Positions 24,142-32,014 of a stretch of DNA of 35,617 nt are shown in pieces. A program made the position numbers and the translations under genes. The notes beneath the pieces were generated by a model, which saw only the letters and a program-made list of their open reading frames with translations, was not told where the DNA came from and did not search any database. Source of the DNA: a virus; IMG/VR virus record IMGVR_UViG_3300028536_000029, positions 1 to 35,617 of that record. One strand, written 5' to 3'. Within the stretch, counting starts at the first letter, position 1, and every line of letters starts with the position of its first letter.

Positions 24142-25104
24142 TCAGGAGGTGGTGTTGTCGAACACGCCGCCGGACGCCTTTTCGTTGCGGGCAACGAGGG
24201 TATATTCCGCCAGTACCTGGCGGCGATCGGAGTCGCCGCTCTTGGCGAGCGGGATAGAAACCATGTTGCGGCCGTTGAGATACGCCACCGCCCACTTGTC
24301 GATTTCCAGCACCAGCACGTCGCGCGGGCGCTGGAAGCGACTGGCGACCACTTTGAGTTTGCCGAAATCGGATTCGTAGGCGTCGACCGAGGCTACGATC
24401 TTTTTCGACTTCGCTTCCTCGATCGCGGTGGAGCGGCCGGTGAAGGTTGAGAACACCTGCTTGTTGAAGGCGCCGGTCATGATGGTGCCGGGCTTGCCGC
24501 CATTGGTCCAGATCGAGGACAATACGGTTTTCAGCCGAACCTCGGTAAACGCGATCTGGGTGCCGTCGGTGCGCGTGCCGGTACCATCCGCGGCGGACGG
24601 ATCCGCCGCGCCGCCGGCCGTGCCCTTTGACGTGTTGCTCACGATCCATGACAGGATCGAGGCGGTCTTGCGCGGGGTCGCCGCGGCGCCGGCCACCTTG
24701 GCCTGGTTGGTGCCGACCAGGATGGTCTCGATATCGCGCTTCAGTTCGAGGCCCTTGAGCATCTCCTGATAGGCGAGCTCGTTGTCGCGGCCAGCGTGAT
24801 CGACCGCCTGCTGGGTGCCCGACACCTGCGCCATCTTGTAAGAAATCTGGCAGAGATTGCCGAGGCGCACCGTCGGTACCAGCGCGTTGGCGGTGGGGTC
24901 GTCGCCTTCGAGCTGGGCGTTGGCGCTGGAAGCGGGCGCAAGCGCCTGCGTCTGCCATTCGTGGTTCACAGCGGCAGCTTTCTCCTTGTCGACGCCGCTC
25001 ATGAACGGGGTATCGGTCGGGTCGATGCGATAGATCATATCGCTGAGGTCTTCACGGTTGCCGATCGAAGTGTAGGTGGTGACCGTGTTGGTGGGCAAAG
25101 TCAT
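24142..25104 (-). CDS. Major capsid protein, SU10 (DUF5309) family
   Basis: 320 residues. The N-terminus (TLPTNTVTTYTSIGNREDLS; YRIDPTDTPFMSGVDKEKAA; NHEWQTQALAPASSANAQLE) matches the SU10-type major capsid family: an edlsd motif, a DPTDTPF motif and the EW...EG segment. The length is typical. The ATG overlaps the stop of the small gene before it (ATGA). It forms the icosahedral shell with the HK97 fold. A terminator follows directly, as expected for a highly expressed gene. Confidence 0.88.
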   Translation of the reverse strand: MTLPTNTVTTYTSIGNREDLSDMIYRIDPTDTPFMSGVDKEKAAAVNHEWQTQALAPASSANAQLEGDDPTANALVPTVRLGNLCQISYKMAQVSGTQQAVDHAGRDNELAYQEMLKGLELKRDIETILVGTNQAKVAGAAATPRKTASILSWIVSNTSKGTAGGAADPSAADGTGTRTDGTQIAFTEVRLKTVLSSIWTNGGKPGTIMTGAFNKQVFSTFTGRSTAIEEAKSKKIVASVDAYESDFGKLKVVASRFQRPRDVLVLEIDKWAVAYLNGRNMVSIPLAKSGDSDRRQVLAEYTLVARNEKASGGVFDNTTS

Positions 25105-25313
25105 CTGTTGGTCCTCGTGGTGCCCGGTATCGCGTTATCCGAGAGCGCCGCATGCAAGCGAACGCACTCGTCAAGCGCGACGCGGGCGTGATTGGATTCT
25201 GGGGTGGTCAAATATCTCGATGGCACGATGGCGCGGAAGCGTCGCTTCCGGTTCAGCCTTCCCGAGACGTCGTCGCCGGGAGCCGGCGCATCGCGCAGGG
25301 ACGGCATAGGCAA
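25101..25313 (-). CDS. Small basic protein coupled to the capsid gene
   Basis: 70 residues from ATG 25313 (MPMPSLRDAPAPGDDVSGRL; RKRRFRAIVPSRYLTTPESN; ARVALDECVRLHAALSDN). Its stop overlaps the capsid start codon (ATGA), so translation coupling is likely. It is small, basic and helical. Such genes directly before capsid genes can be head-assembly factors. No known family was recognised. Confidence 0.55.
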   Translation of the reverse strand: MPMPSLRDAPAPGDDVSGRLNRKRRFRAIVPSRYLTTPESNHARVALDECVRLHAALSDNAIPGTTRTNR

Positions 25314-25344
25314 TTTCTAAGATAAAGCATCGGAAAAGCGCGTT

Positions 25345-26581
25345 TCAGCGCTGATACCTCCGGGTTAACCGATGGACCGGCGGCCGATCTCCAAAGCGAT
25401 CGGCAAACGAGCTCTCGCTATCGTCCGGTACGAATGGCACCGGCGGCGCGCCGGTGTCGAATACAGAAGCTGGCGGTTTTCCCGCAGCTTGTTCATTCTG
25501 CTGTCGAATATGATCCACGATCCGGCCAAGCAATCCTTGCGGCGGTGCAGGCGCTGGTGGCGGCAGAGATACAGAGCCGCTTGGCAAAGAAGGACTCCAT
25601 TTTATGAAACGGTCGCCGAACGAAGCCGATCGATCTGGAGATTGAATGTCAATCGGGTGCAACCAAGGGGTCGGCGTTGTTCCCGCATCGAATACAGATG
25701 CTGGCGAACCGTTGCCATACACCCCAGTCAAATATCGCACAGGGTTCGGGCTGGTGACGCCAGATACCCCACCGCTCTGCGGCGGCGGCGCCGGCCGCGT
25801 TGGATTCGACGGATCAATGCCAGCGAACGAAAATCTCCAATCGCCAACGCCGAGACCGTTACCGTCGCCGATCTGGCCGGCAGATTTTTTCACCCGCGAT
25901 CCGACACCGAAGCGATCGATGAGCGATGGCTCCCCATTCGCTACACCCGCGTCAGCGAAGCCTTGACGATGTTGTCGTAGTTTTGCGCAGACAGGCCGTA
26001 AGGCCCACTTGTATCTATCTTGGACTTGATATCAAGCCTCGGCGCCGTCGGGTTGAGAATGCGACCGTTGACCCAGTTCGGAATTCCTCCACTCCTCTCC
26101 GACCATTCGACCGGCAAGCCCGCAAATCGAGTTACCTGCCCGAGATGATAAGATGCGCTGCCGACAAAAGCTGGAACGACCGAGCCTTTTGGACTTCCCC
26201 ATTGCGGATGGCGTTGCAGATCTTGCGGGCCACCTTGGAAGAAGGCGCCCGTCATCTGTCCCAACGCTTGATGTAGCCCGGCCGTACCTGTTTTGTCTCC
26301 TGGATAGGCGGATTGATCGTATCGGCGATCTTGGCCGCGAACTCTCTCGCCTGTTGTTCGGTATAGTTCGCTGGGACGATTAGGTAGTTGTTCGGGTTGG
26401 CGATCTTGCCTGTCGCCTTGTATCTGTCCGAGGGGTCAGCATAGATGTAAGTCTGCTGGCAGCCGCCCGGCTTCGAGTCCGCCACTGGTTTGCCATCGCG
26501 AGTGAGAAATTTGGCGGGGACGTAGCCAGCGAATCTGCCGTTCTTGTCCAGTGAGCCAACGTAAAATAATTGCTCTGACAT
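25345..26581 (-). pseudogene. Modular protein in three frames: N-terminal globular effector-like domain plus proline-rich repeats
   Basis: ATG 26581 opens MSEQLFYVGSLDKNGRFAGY, then GKPVADSKPGGCQQTYIYAD and RPGYIKRWDR to a stop at 26252. One base over, the sequence continues naturally (MTGAFFQGGPQDLQRHPQWG; QVTRFAGLPVEWSERSGGIP; SGPYGLSAQNYDNIVKASLT) to a stop at 25941. One base over again it continues (GFADAGVANGEPSLIDRFGV; SFAGIDPSNPTRPAPPP; PPASVFDTGAPPVPFVPDD) to 25345. Both joints equal a one-base loss. The layout, globular part first and AGIDP-NPT / ASVFD repeats last, matches the broken gene at 1742-3162. The first joint could alternatively be a natural ATGA gene boundary. Activity is unknown. 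Confidence 0.6.
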
Positions 26582-26718
26582 TGATTGTATCCACCGAGTC
26601 GAATTGAAAATGCAAACGTCAACGCGGCGAGACATCTGCGTGTCTGCGGGACGGTTGCGCTGGCGCCCTGATCAGGTGTGGTCGAGTGCCTTGGGCCCCT
26701 TTAGGGAAGACGAGAGAC

Positions 26719-27297
26719 TCAGCCGCCTTGCATTTCTCCAAGCGCAATAGCGACTATGTAGAAATGGTCGAAAAGATGAACCGCACGGTCGTCCTGATCG
26801 ACCAGCACATTCCGATCGAGAAAATGCCGCATTGCATCTTTCCATTCCTCGGTTCTCTGAGATTTCGATAGAGCAAGCTCCCCGGTTGTATCGTAAAGCA
26901 CTGCAAAATTAAGTCCCCGTCGCCAGTTGCCCTCGCAGCGACCGACGGTCTGCTTGCTGCCGTTTTCGACGAATTCAACCAGTTCGCAATTACTGGCCAG
27001 ATATTCATCAATCGGCGAAACATGGATTCGAAATCCCTGTCTTTCGATCCAGTTAAGAGGCTCCGTAATTCCAAAGATTGGAAGGCAGATCACAATCCAG
27101 GTTGCGCCAAAAATCGCGACCTCTTTCCATCGACTCCGGAGAAAGGCACTGAAGGCAAGGAGAAACATCGGAAGCCAGCATATGAGACCTATCCATGCGA
27201 TCCATTCTGAAGAATCAGGAAGAATATGGGTCAGGAATGTCGAACCGTACTGTCCGAAGAGGACGACAACGATCAGAAGATATTTCCAACGGGTCAT
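26719..27297 (-). CDS. Membrane protein, paralogue of 30206-30847, putative immunity-type
   Basis: 192 residues. Three N-terminal membrane helices (YLLIVVVLFGQYGSTFLTHI; WIGLICWLPMFLLAFSAFLR; EVAIFGATWIVICLPIFGIT) are followed by a soluble domain (LNWIERQGFRIHVSPIDEYL; NGSKQTVGRCEG; FAVLYDTTGELALSKSQRTE). The same order, with shared motifs (QGFR-H, QTVG-C, YDT--), is found in the gene at 30206. It lies 138 bp before the broken modular gene at 25345-26581. Function unknown; a membrane-located protective protein is a guess from context. Confidence 0.65.
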   Translation of the reverse strand: MTRWKYLLIVVVLFGQYGSTFLTHILPDSSEWIAWIGLICWLPMFLLAFSAFLRSRWKEVAIFGATWIVICLPIFGITEPLNWIERQGFRIHVSPIDEYLASNCELVEFVENGSKQTVGRCEGNWRRGLNFAVLYDTTGELALSKSQRTEEWKDAMRHFLDRNVLVDQDDRAVHLFDHFYIVAIALGEMQGG

Positions 27298-27379
27298 TGT
27301 GAATGAACCAGCCAGAGGATCCAGTCATTGTGGCACGGGGACTTCGGACAAAATCGGCGACCGGGGTTAGATGGATCGC

Positions 27380-28453
27380 TCATTTAAGGAGCTTTGACAA
27401 ATCGACGATCATTCCTTGATTGCAATAAGATGCTTGCGGTCTCGGCGGCCTGCATTCCGCAGTCGGCTTCGCATCCCAGGTCAGAATCGCCTTCGTCCCC
27501 GTTGGCGAAACACTTATTCCGAACGTGTCGCGACCGCTCGCCGTAAGGAGTACTTGCCGCGCCAATAGTTTGGATGAGGGATATCGAAGCTCGGCCGCAT
27601 ACCGTGGGTAAGTCACAACGACATCATTGTACGGTATCCCGGGCTTGCCGAGCGGACCTATCGTTCCAAGGATTCCTCGGCCCCCGAGGGAAACCGAGTC
27701 AATGCGCGATCGCAACCGATCGCACTTCCAGCTAGCAATGCTACACTTGATGATCAGGTCTGGTCCGAGTTCGTCGCTATCGAACTTCAGGAAGGCGTCA
27801 AGAACCTCGATCGCGCCGGAATAGACGGCGAATAGCTTCGACGAATCATCGCTCCACTTGATGTGATCAACCACATTCAACGCGTCTACGGCGCTCGAAT
27901 CCCTGACGAGGATTGTTTTCAGGTTGCCGGCGTCGGCGGTGAGGCGCAGAGGTCTGTTGGTCGCTACACTTTGCAGATCAGCCGAGAACGAGGGTTCGGC
28001 GCTACCAATTTGAGGTACGTCGTAAGAAGCCAGAAACCGAGTAGCGCCGCTGCCGATATCGACCTTGGTGACATAGCCCAAGCGGGTGTCGACGTAGACC
28101 AGTTGCTGGCCATCGTTGCTGCATCGCATCGGCCATTCGGATGAGACAGCGATCGTCGCCGACGTGACGCCGGCGGCGTAGGCCTCAAGCTGGCCGTTCA
28201 CATCAAGAAGAAACCTGTCTTTGCGTCCGCACCACGTCTTGAAGCTGCCTTGCGGCAACGGGACATGGGGAAGAGCTTCAAGCGTCATCGGAGCAACTTT
28301 GCCTCGAGGTGGCGAGCCGCTCTCTTGCGCATCACAAGAGTTCGGCCACGCCAATAGGGCCAACAACGCGACGCTGCAGGCAAAAGAGCTGACACAGAAA
28401 GCTTTGGCGGAGGAACAATCTGGCATGGGGACGACGTGTATCGAGAGCGTCAT
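27380..28453 (-). CDS. Exported beta-propeller-like protein with SOS promoter
   Basis: 357 residues from ATG 28453; a start at the internal ATG of PMPDCSSAKAF is also possible. There is a signal peptide (CVSSFACSVALLALLAWPNS, cleavage near CDAQ). The mature protein has repeated WD/propeller-like strands (LQTYVDTRLGYVTKV-type; GSGATRFLASYDVPQIGSAE; SVDALNVVDHIKWSDDSSKL; FGISVSPTGTKAILTWD). Such folds bind ligands or proteins in the periplasm. A LexA box and promoter end about 27 bp upstream. It is far larger than the nearby small proteins, so it may not be an immunity protein. Family not recognised. Confidence 0.65.
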   Translation of the reverse strand: MTLSIHVVPMPDCSSAKAFCVSSFACSVALLALLAWPNSCDAQESGSPPRGKVAPMTLEALPHVPLPQGSFKTWCGRKDRFLLDVNGQLEAYAAGVTSATIAVSSEWPMRCSNDGQQLVYVDTRLGYVTKVDIGSGATRFLASYDVPQIGSAEPSFSADLQSVATNRPLRLTADAGNLKTILVRDSSAVDALNVVDHIKWSDDSSKLFAVYSGAIEVLDAFLKFDSDELGPDLIIKCSIASWKCDRLRSRIDSVSLGGRGILGTIGPLGKPGIPYNDVVVTYPRYAAELRYPSSKLLARQVLLTASGRDTFGISVSPTGTKAILTWDAKPTAECRPPRPQASYCNQGMIVDLSKLLK

Positions 28454-28479
28454 TTGGCGTTACTTCGCGAGAAGCCTCA

Positions 28480-28508
28480 TGACTAGAACAAAACAGGAAC
28501 TTCGTCAA
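28480..28508 (-). promoter_or_regulatory. Promoter with SOS (LexA) box
   Basis: Minus strand: TTGACG (28508-28503), 17-bp spacer, TAGTCA (28485-28480). The spacer holds GTTCCTGTTTTGTTC (28500-28486), a perfect GTTC-N7-GTTC operator. The downstream gene starts at 28453, leaving a leader of about 20 nt. Confidence 0.75.
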
Positions 28509-28749
28509 CGGCGCTGCCTGAAGTTGTACTTGCCTGCTCGGCGGCGTGTTGTGCTCATGGCGCGACAAGACAGTGCGTGTTGCCGGACGAAATCTCTTGA
28601 AAGCCCGCAGGCCGATTTCGCTGTACTCGCCCGGTCACTGGCTCGGTGGAATGCTACAGCAGCGGATTCAAAAAGCCCGCAACCAGTTTCCCGGCGCGGG
28701 CTCGACATTCTTGCGACGATGAACTTATGCACGTGATTTGCCCGACGTG

Positions 28750-28914
28750 TCAATTCTCCTGACAGTACTCAACGCCCCTCTCACCAATGAACTCACGCGT
28801 CTCATTTAGCGTTACGAGAAAAAGCGTCGTACCCGGGAGAACCAACGCAGCCACAGCATAAATTGGATAGAACATCCAGCGTTGACGAGGCGTAAGCCTA
28901 TTCCCGCACAGCAT
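28750..28914 (-). CDS. Small single-helix membrane protein, 54 aa
   Basis: ATG 28914 (MLCGNRLTPRQRWMFYPIYA, then LVLPGTTLFLVTLNETREFI). One membrane helix with a short charged C-terminus. The start was chosen because a promoter-like element ends just upstream; an in-frame GTG at 28956 would lie inside that element. Family unknown. Confidence 0.5.
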   Translation of the reverse strand: MLCGNRLTPRQRWMFYPIYAVAALVLPGTTLFLVTLNETREFIGERGVEYCQEN

Positions 28915-28932
28915 GAGTCTACCAGACCCTGA

Positions 28933-28963
28933 AATATGCATTCGGACTACTTTCACGTGTCAA
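28933..28963 (-). promoter_or_regulatory. Promoter-like element shared with the gene at 29029
   Basis: Minus strand TTGACA (28963-28958), then GTGAAAGTAGTCCGAATGCA and TATTTCAGGG. The -10 would be GCATAT or CATATT, 18-19 bp on. The same sequence with small changes lies at 29530-29559. Confidence 0.45.
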
Positions 28964-29028
28964 GGTGACGTAAATCCTGTCTGTCATAGCCGTAATTTCT
29001 CCAATAACATCCCTGACAAATTCTCTAT

Positions 29029-29469
29029 TCACCAGGAAGGAAGACCAGTCGAACGGATACTCGGGTATTCAATATTTCCGGTGTCCTTTCGCAGTCCGAA
29101 GCTAACCTCCGTGTCCGAATTTCTAAAGCTGATCGTGTACTCGGCGTATTGCTCGAATGGCGGTGCAGAAAACTTGGATGTCCTTGAGATCGAAATCACT
29201 TCATCGACACTGCATCCCTTTGCGGGAAGGTGTTCTCTCATCACAGCCCAATACGGCTCATTCTGGAGGACATTCTTGCCGAGCAATTCGTCAATCGATT
29301 CGACAAACCGGTGTAACTTTTCCGCGCACAATGTGGTTCGCGGTTGCTCCGCGCCGGAACGATCTGCGACGATACTCATCAAGGCTAGCAACGCTGGAAA
29401 AATAATTATCCTGAATACCCACGTTGTCGTGAAGGATCGCTGCGGAAGAGCATTCAGAGTTTCCATCAT
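29029..29469 (-). CDS. Small membrane-anchored protein, immunity-like
   Basis: 146 residues from ATG 29469, the first of two tandem ATGs. The N-terminus has a basic then hydrophobic segment (RSFTTTWVFRIIIFPALLAL), a signal anchor or signal peptide. The outer part (LCAEKLHRFVESIDELLGKN; REHLPAKGCSVDEVISISRT; YAEYTISFRNSDTEVSFGLR) is mixed alpha/beta. It has a promoter-like element and a dispersed hairpin repeat upstream, like the anchored gene at 3179. Family not recognised. Confidence 0.6.
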   Translation of the reverse strand: MMETLNALPQRSFTTTWVFRIIIFPALLALMSIVADRSGAEQPRTTLCAEKLHRFVESIDELLGKNVLQNEPYWAVMREHLPAKGCSVDEVISISRTSKFSAPPFEQYAEYTISFRNSDTEVSFGLRKDTGNIEYPSIRSTGLPSW

Positions 29470-29529
29470 TGCTTTTCCCACCCGAGAACCAGAGAAACCG
29501 CCAAGGCATGAGTGCCATCAGAATCCTGA

Positions 29530-29559
29530 AATATACAATCGGACTATTTTCATGCTCAA
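29530..29559 (-). promoter_or_regulatory. Promoter-like element upstream of the gene at 29029
   Basis: Minus strand TTGAGC (29559-29554), 18-bp spacer, TATATT (29535-29530), followed by TCAGG. It corresponds closely to the element at 28933-28963. It also encodes a possible 11-codon leader (MKIVRLYISGF). Confidence 0.5.
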
Positions 29560-29563
29560 TTCT

Positions 29564-29623
29564 GGGGACTTTTCGTGCACCTTCCCCTGCCTATCGACGA
29601 GATTTTCAGGATATTTTGTGCAG
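29564..29623 (-). repeat. Dispersed intergenic repeat with hairpin, copy B
   Basis: Second copy of the element at 3794-3855, with the 20-nt identical block at 29604-29623 and a changed but still paired stem. It is directly upstream of the promoter-like element at 29530-29559. Confidence 0.6.
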
Positions 29624-29727
29624 AAGGCAACGGGTACACGCGATTCAGCGGTCGGCGCAGGCGCAGCCCGCTAATCAGCAAGCAATCCAGTGATCCGAAC
29701 GGTAACATGAACCTCTGTAGGTTCGCG

Positions 29728-29910
29728 TCAGCCGCCCTTCTTCACGATCTGATATCCGGCGGCCTCGAGCTCCATGATCACGACCTTGGCGACGTGCGCG
29801 CTTTCCTCGACCTGAATCCAGTGGTCATGCGACGCCGGATCGTCTTCCCTCGGATATTTGACAAAGGCGGAATGGATAGCGGCGCTGATAATATCTTTTG
29901 GATCGGTCAT
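29728..29910 (-). CDS. Small phage protein, 60 aa
   Basis: ATG 29910 (MTDPKDIISAAIHSAFVKYP) has AGGGG upstream at good spacing. The rest (EESAHVAKVVIMELEAAGYQ then IVKKGG) is a compact helical protein. I recall similar proteins in rhizobial prophages, unverified. Surrounded by accessory genes; role unknown. Confidence 0.65.
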   Translation of the reverse strand: MTDPKDIISAAIHSAFVKYPREDDPASHDHWIQVEESAHVAKVVIMELEAAGYQIVKKGG

Positions 29911-30205
29911 CAGTTTCCCCTGCGTTCGGTCGAATCTAGCATGGTTTGCAACGGCAATGCGATGGCTCGCTTTCATCTCGTGCGAGCGGAAGCAGCTTTG
30001 TCACGTAGGCATGGTTCGTCGTGGCGCTCTTCGGCGCGCACAATCATGCCCTCGTTCGGGAATTGGCGACGCGATGCGTCACGAAGGGAAGGCTAGCGAT
30101 GCTGACACATCGGGAAACACTTCAATGCTTTGGTCGACCCGGGATTCGTTATGGTCGGATGGCGCGGGAGCGAAAAGGCAATACTGAAAATCGATGGTGC
30201 GTTCC
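29911..30205. other. Intergenic region
   Basis: No convincing gene on either strand. A minus-strand segment ends SIEVFPDVSASLAFPS, superficially like a DUF4279 ending, but nothing upstream supports it. Confidence 0.4.
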
Positions 30206-30847
30206 CTAGCACCCTGGGCCGCGGCCATAAGTGACCACCCGATAGAAGTTACCATAGAGATGCAGAGCGCCATCCTGTGAGCCGAGTGAGCCGTTGGATG
30301 CTTCCGAGATCGCACGCTGCCATTTCGGAGTTCTCTGCCAAGGCCCTAAAACGAATTGGTCTGCAGTATCGTACGCAACGTAATCGCAAAACCAGCCGTG
30401 GTCGGCTTGCTCGCAGAGTCCGACCGTTTGCTGACCGCCCTTTTCATCGAGAAAATCGACGCGACGACACCTGGAGAGGTAATTTCTATCCAGCAGAGTG
30501 TGGACACGGAAGCCTTGGGCGCTCAGCCAGTGGACTGGCGCCTTGACGCCAAGATTAAAGAGGAACAAGAGCATCCACGTGATGATGAAGACCGAGACCC
30601 ACTTCCAACGAAGCCTGAACAGAGCTTCCAGCGAAAAGAGGAACAACGGAATCAGCATCCAGTCACTGACCCACTGGAGCCAACCGAAGATAGGTTCAAA
30701 AATGAAATATGAGAACTCGGAGCCGTAGAAACCCAACACGGCCACGGCTATCACAATGCATCTCAGCCAGCTCACCGCATTGTTAGAAACAAGTTGTTTG
30801 ATAACAGCAGTGACCCGATACATCGGCCAGCTAACAACAGTCCTCAT
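30206..30847 (-). CDS. Membrane protein, paralogue of 26719-27297, downstream of SOS promoter
   Basis: 213 residues from ATG 30847; the ATG at MYRVTAV is an alternative. Three membrane helices (CIVIAVAVLGFYGSEFSYFI; WMLIPLFLFSLEALFRLRWK; VFIITWMLLFLFNLGV) are followed by a soluble domain (LSAQGFRVHTLLDRNYLSRC; GGQQTVGLCEQAD; VAYDTADQFVLGPWQRTPKW). It is clearly related to the gene at 26719. The SOS-type promoter is about 180 bp upstream. It interrupts the order of phage structural genes, so it is probably a late addition. Function unknown. Confidence 0.65.
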   Translation of the reverse strand: MRTVVSWPMYRVTAVIKQLVSNNAVSWLRCIVIAVAVLGFYGSEFSYFIFEPIFGWLQWVSDWMLIPLFLFSLEALFRLRWKWVSVFIITWMLLFLFNLGVKAPVHWLSAQGFRVHTLLDRNYLSRCRRVDFLDEKGGQQTVGLCEQADHGWFCDYVAYDTADQFVLGPWQRTPKWQRAISEASNGSLGSQDGALHLYGNFYRVVTYGRGPGC

Positions 30848-31026
30848 GGATCAGCATCCGTTAGCAAAACAAGCTGACGCATTGGCACGGCGCTACGTCA
30901 GTCATGGCAACCTCATCAGCTTCCTGCTTGGCGTTGTTGTCGCGAACCGACATTGTCTCGTGGGTTGTGAACGTCCAGGCCAACGCCGAACGAGACGTCG
31001 ACCAGTTTCACCTGATCGAAGCAGCT

Positions 31027-31055
31027 TGATAGAACACAACAAGAACAAAATCAAT
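31027..31055 (-). promoter_or_regulatory. Promoter with SOS (LexA) box
   Basis: Minus strand TTGATT (31055-31050), 17-bp spacer, TATCAA (31032-31027). The spacer holds GTTCTTGTTGTGTTC (31047-31033), a perfect GTTC-N7-GTTC operator. The next gene downstream is the membrane protein at 30847. Confidence 0.7.
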
Positions 31056-31089
31056 CGTGCTTCTTGAAGTTAGCTGCCCAGATTCCGGA

Positions 31090-31389
31090 TCACAGAATTC
31101 CAAACCGCCGCTTCCGCTCCGCGACCTGAACCAGGTCCCTCAGCTCGGCCTGCGCCAGCTTGCCGTTGGAGACGGTCGCGCTGAGATGGTTGCGCACCTT
31201 GGCGACGATGTTGATCGCAAGAAACAGCTTCTCCCGTCCAGCCACATCGTCGATTGTCGTGACCCGCCAAGCGGAGGTGTAATTCTCTTCGAGCATCGCA
31301 AAGGCTTCGATCAGCAATTCGTTGTCGAGCAACTCCTGCGCGCGCTGGGCTTTGGCGACCGCCTGGTCGAGCCTGTTTTCATCAGACAT
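31090..31389 (-). CDS. Phage protein between portal and capsid region, 99 aa
   Basis: ATG 31389 (MSDENRLDQAVAKAQRAQEL) overlaps the preceding gene by 8 bp. The helical product (NELLIEAFAMLEENYTSAWR; AINIVAKVRNHLSATVSNGK; LAQAELRDLVQVAERKRRFG) resembles small proteins found just after portal genes in alphaproteobacterial short-tailed prophages. The role is probably head assembly. Its location suggests that portal and terminase lie to the right of this window. Confidence 0.7.
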   Translation of the reverse strand: MSDENRLDQAVAKAQRAQELLDNELLIEAFAMLEENYTSAWRVTTIDDVAGREKLFLAINIVAKVRNHLSATVSNGKLAQAELRDLVQVAERKRRFGIL

Positions 31390-31795
31390 CGGGGTTGCCC
31401 TTTGCGGTGTTCGTCTGCCGCACCTTTGCGTCATGGTTTGCCGCGGCGGCCGCCATGCCAAGTTCCGCCCCAGCGAAATTGATTTCATGCCGGGCGTGCG
31501 CGCGTTGCATCTTCAGTGTTTCGATTGCGGCCTTCAGATGCGCGTTGAGCAGCGCCATCTTGGCATCGAGCTCAGTCTTCATCCTGGCCAGCTCGATTTC
31601 GGCCTGGACCTTGACCTGCTGGTGGATCGCCTCGGCTTGCGCCTTCTGCTGATTGGCCTGCGCCCTCGCCTGCGGTGCCAACACCTTTGGATCGAGCGGC
31701 GGCGTTGGCGGCGGATGCAACAACTGGCCGGTCCGCGGATTGATCGCGGTGGTGGTGGCGCCGGCAGCCTCGCCGGACCTAGTTTTGTCACTCAT
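31382..31795 (-). CDS. Coiled-coil phage protein, 137 aa
   Basis: MSDKTRSGEAAGATTTAINP, then a proline-rich segment (HPPPTPPLDPKVLAPQARAQ) and a long charged coiled coil (QVKVQAEIELARMKTELDAK; HLKAAIETLKMQRAHARHEI). It looks like the Gln-rich coiled tail often found at portal C-termini, here as a separate gene. Coupled to the 99-aa gene by an 8-bp overlap. Probable virion or assembly protein. Confidence 0.7.
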   Translation of the reverse strand: MSDKTRSGEAAGATTTAINPRTGQLLHPPPTPPLDPKVLAPQARAQANQQKAQAEAIHQQVKVQAEIELARMKTELDAKMALLNAHLKAAIETLKMQRAHARHEINFAGAELGMAAAAANHDAKVRQTNTAKGNPDV

Positions 31796-32014
31796 AGGTA
31801 TCCCCGTTCGATTTTGTGAATCTTCGCATCATGGCGGTGCGCCGTCGCTGCCATCATCGGAGCCCTGTCCAAGCAACGTCGCGGGCACAACGGATAATCC
31901 AGAGAGGCCGGCAAGCAAATAGGGATCGAATTTTCGAGCCCCGGGCCGAAGGCGGCATTCGGACTACGAAGTTGATTTGCGTCGCGAAGGTGTGTCAAGC
32001 TAGGAGCTTCCAAC

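Noticed and set aside
24029-24958. Long alternative-frame protein opposite or beside the capsid gene
   Set aside because: It is a frame shadow of the capsid gene, Arg-rich and without any recognisable pattern.
30079-30315. DUF4279-like remnant ending SIEVFPDVSASLAFPS
   Set aside because: Only a five-residue match to the family ending, with no upstream support in any frame.
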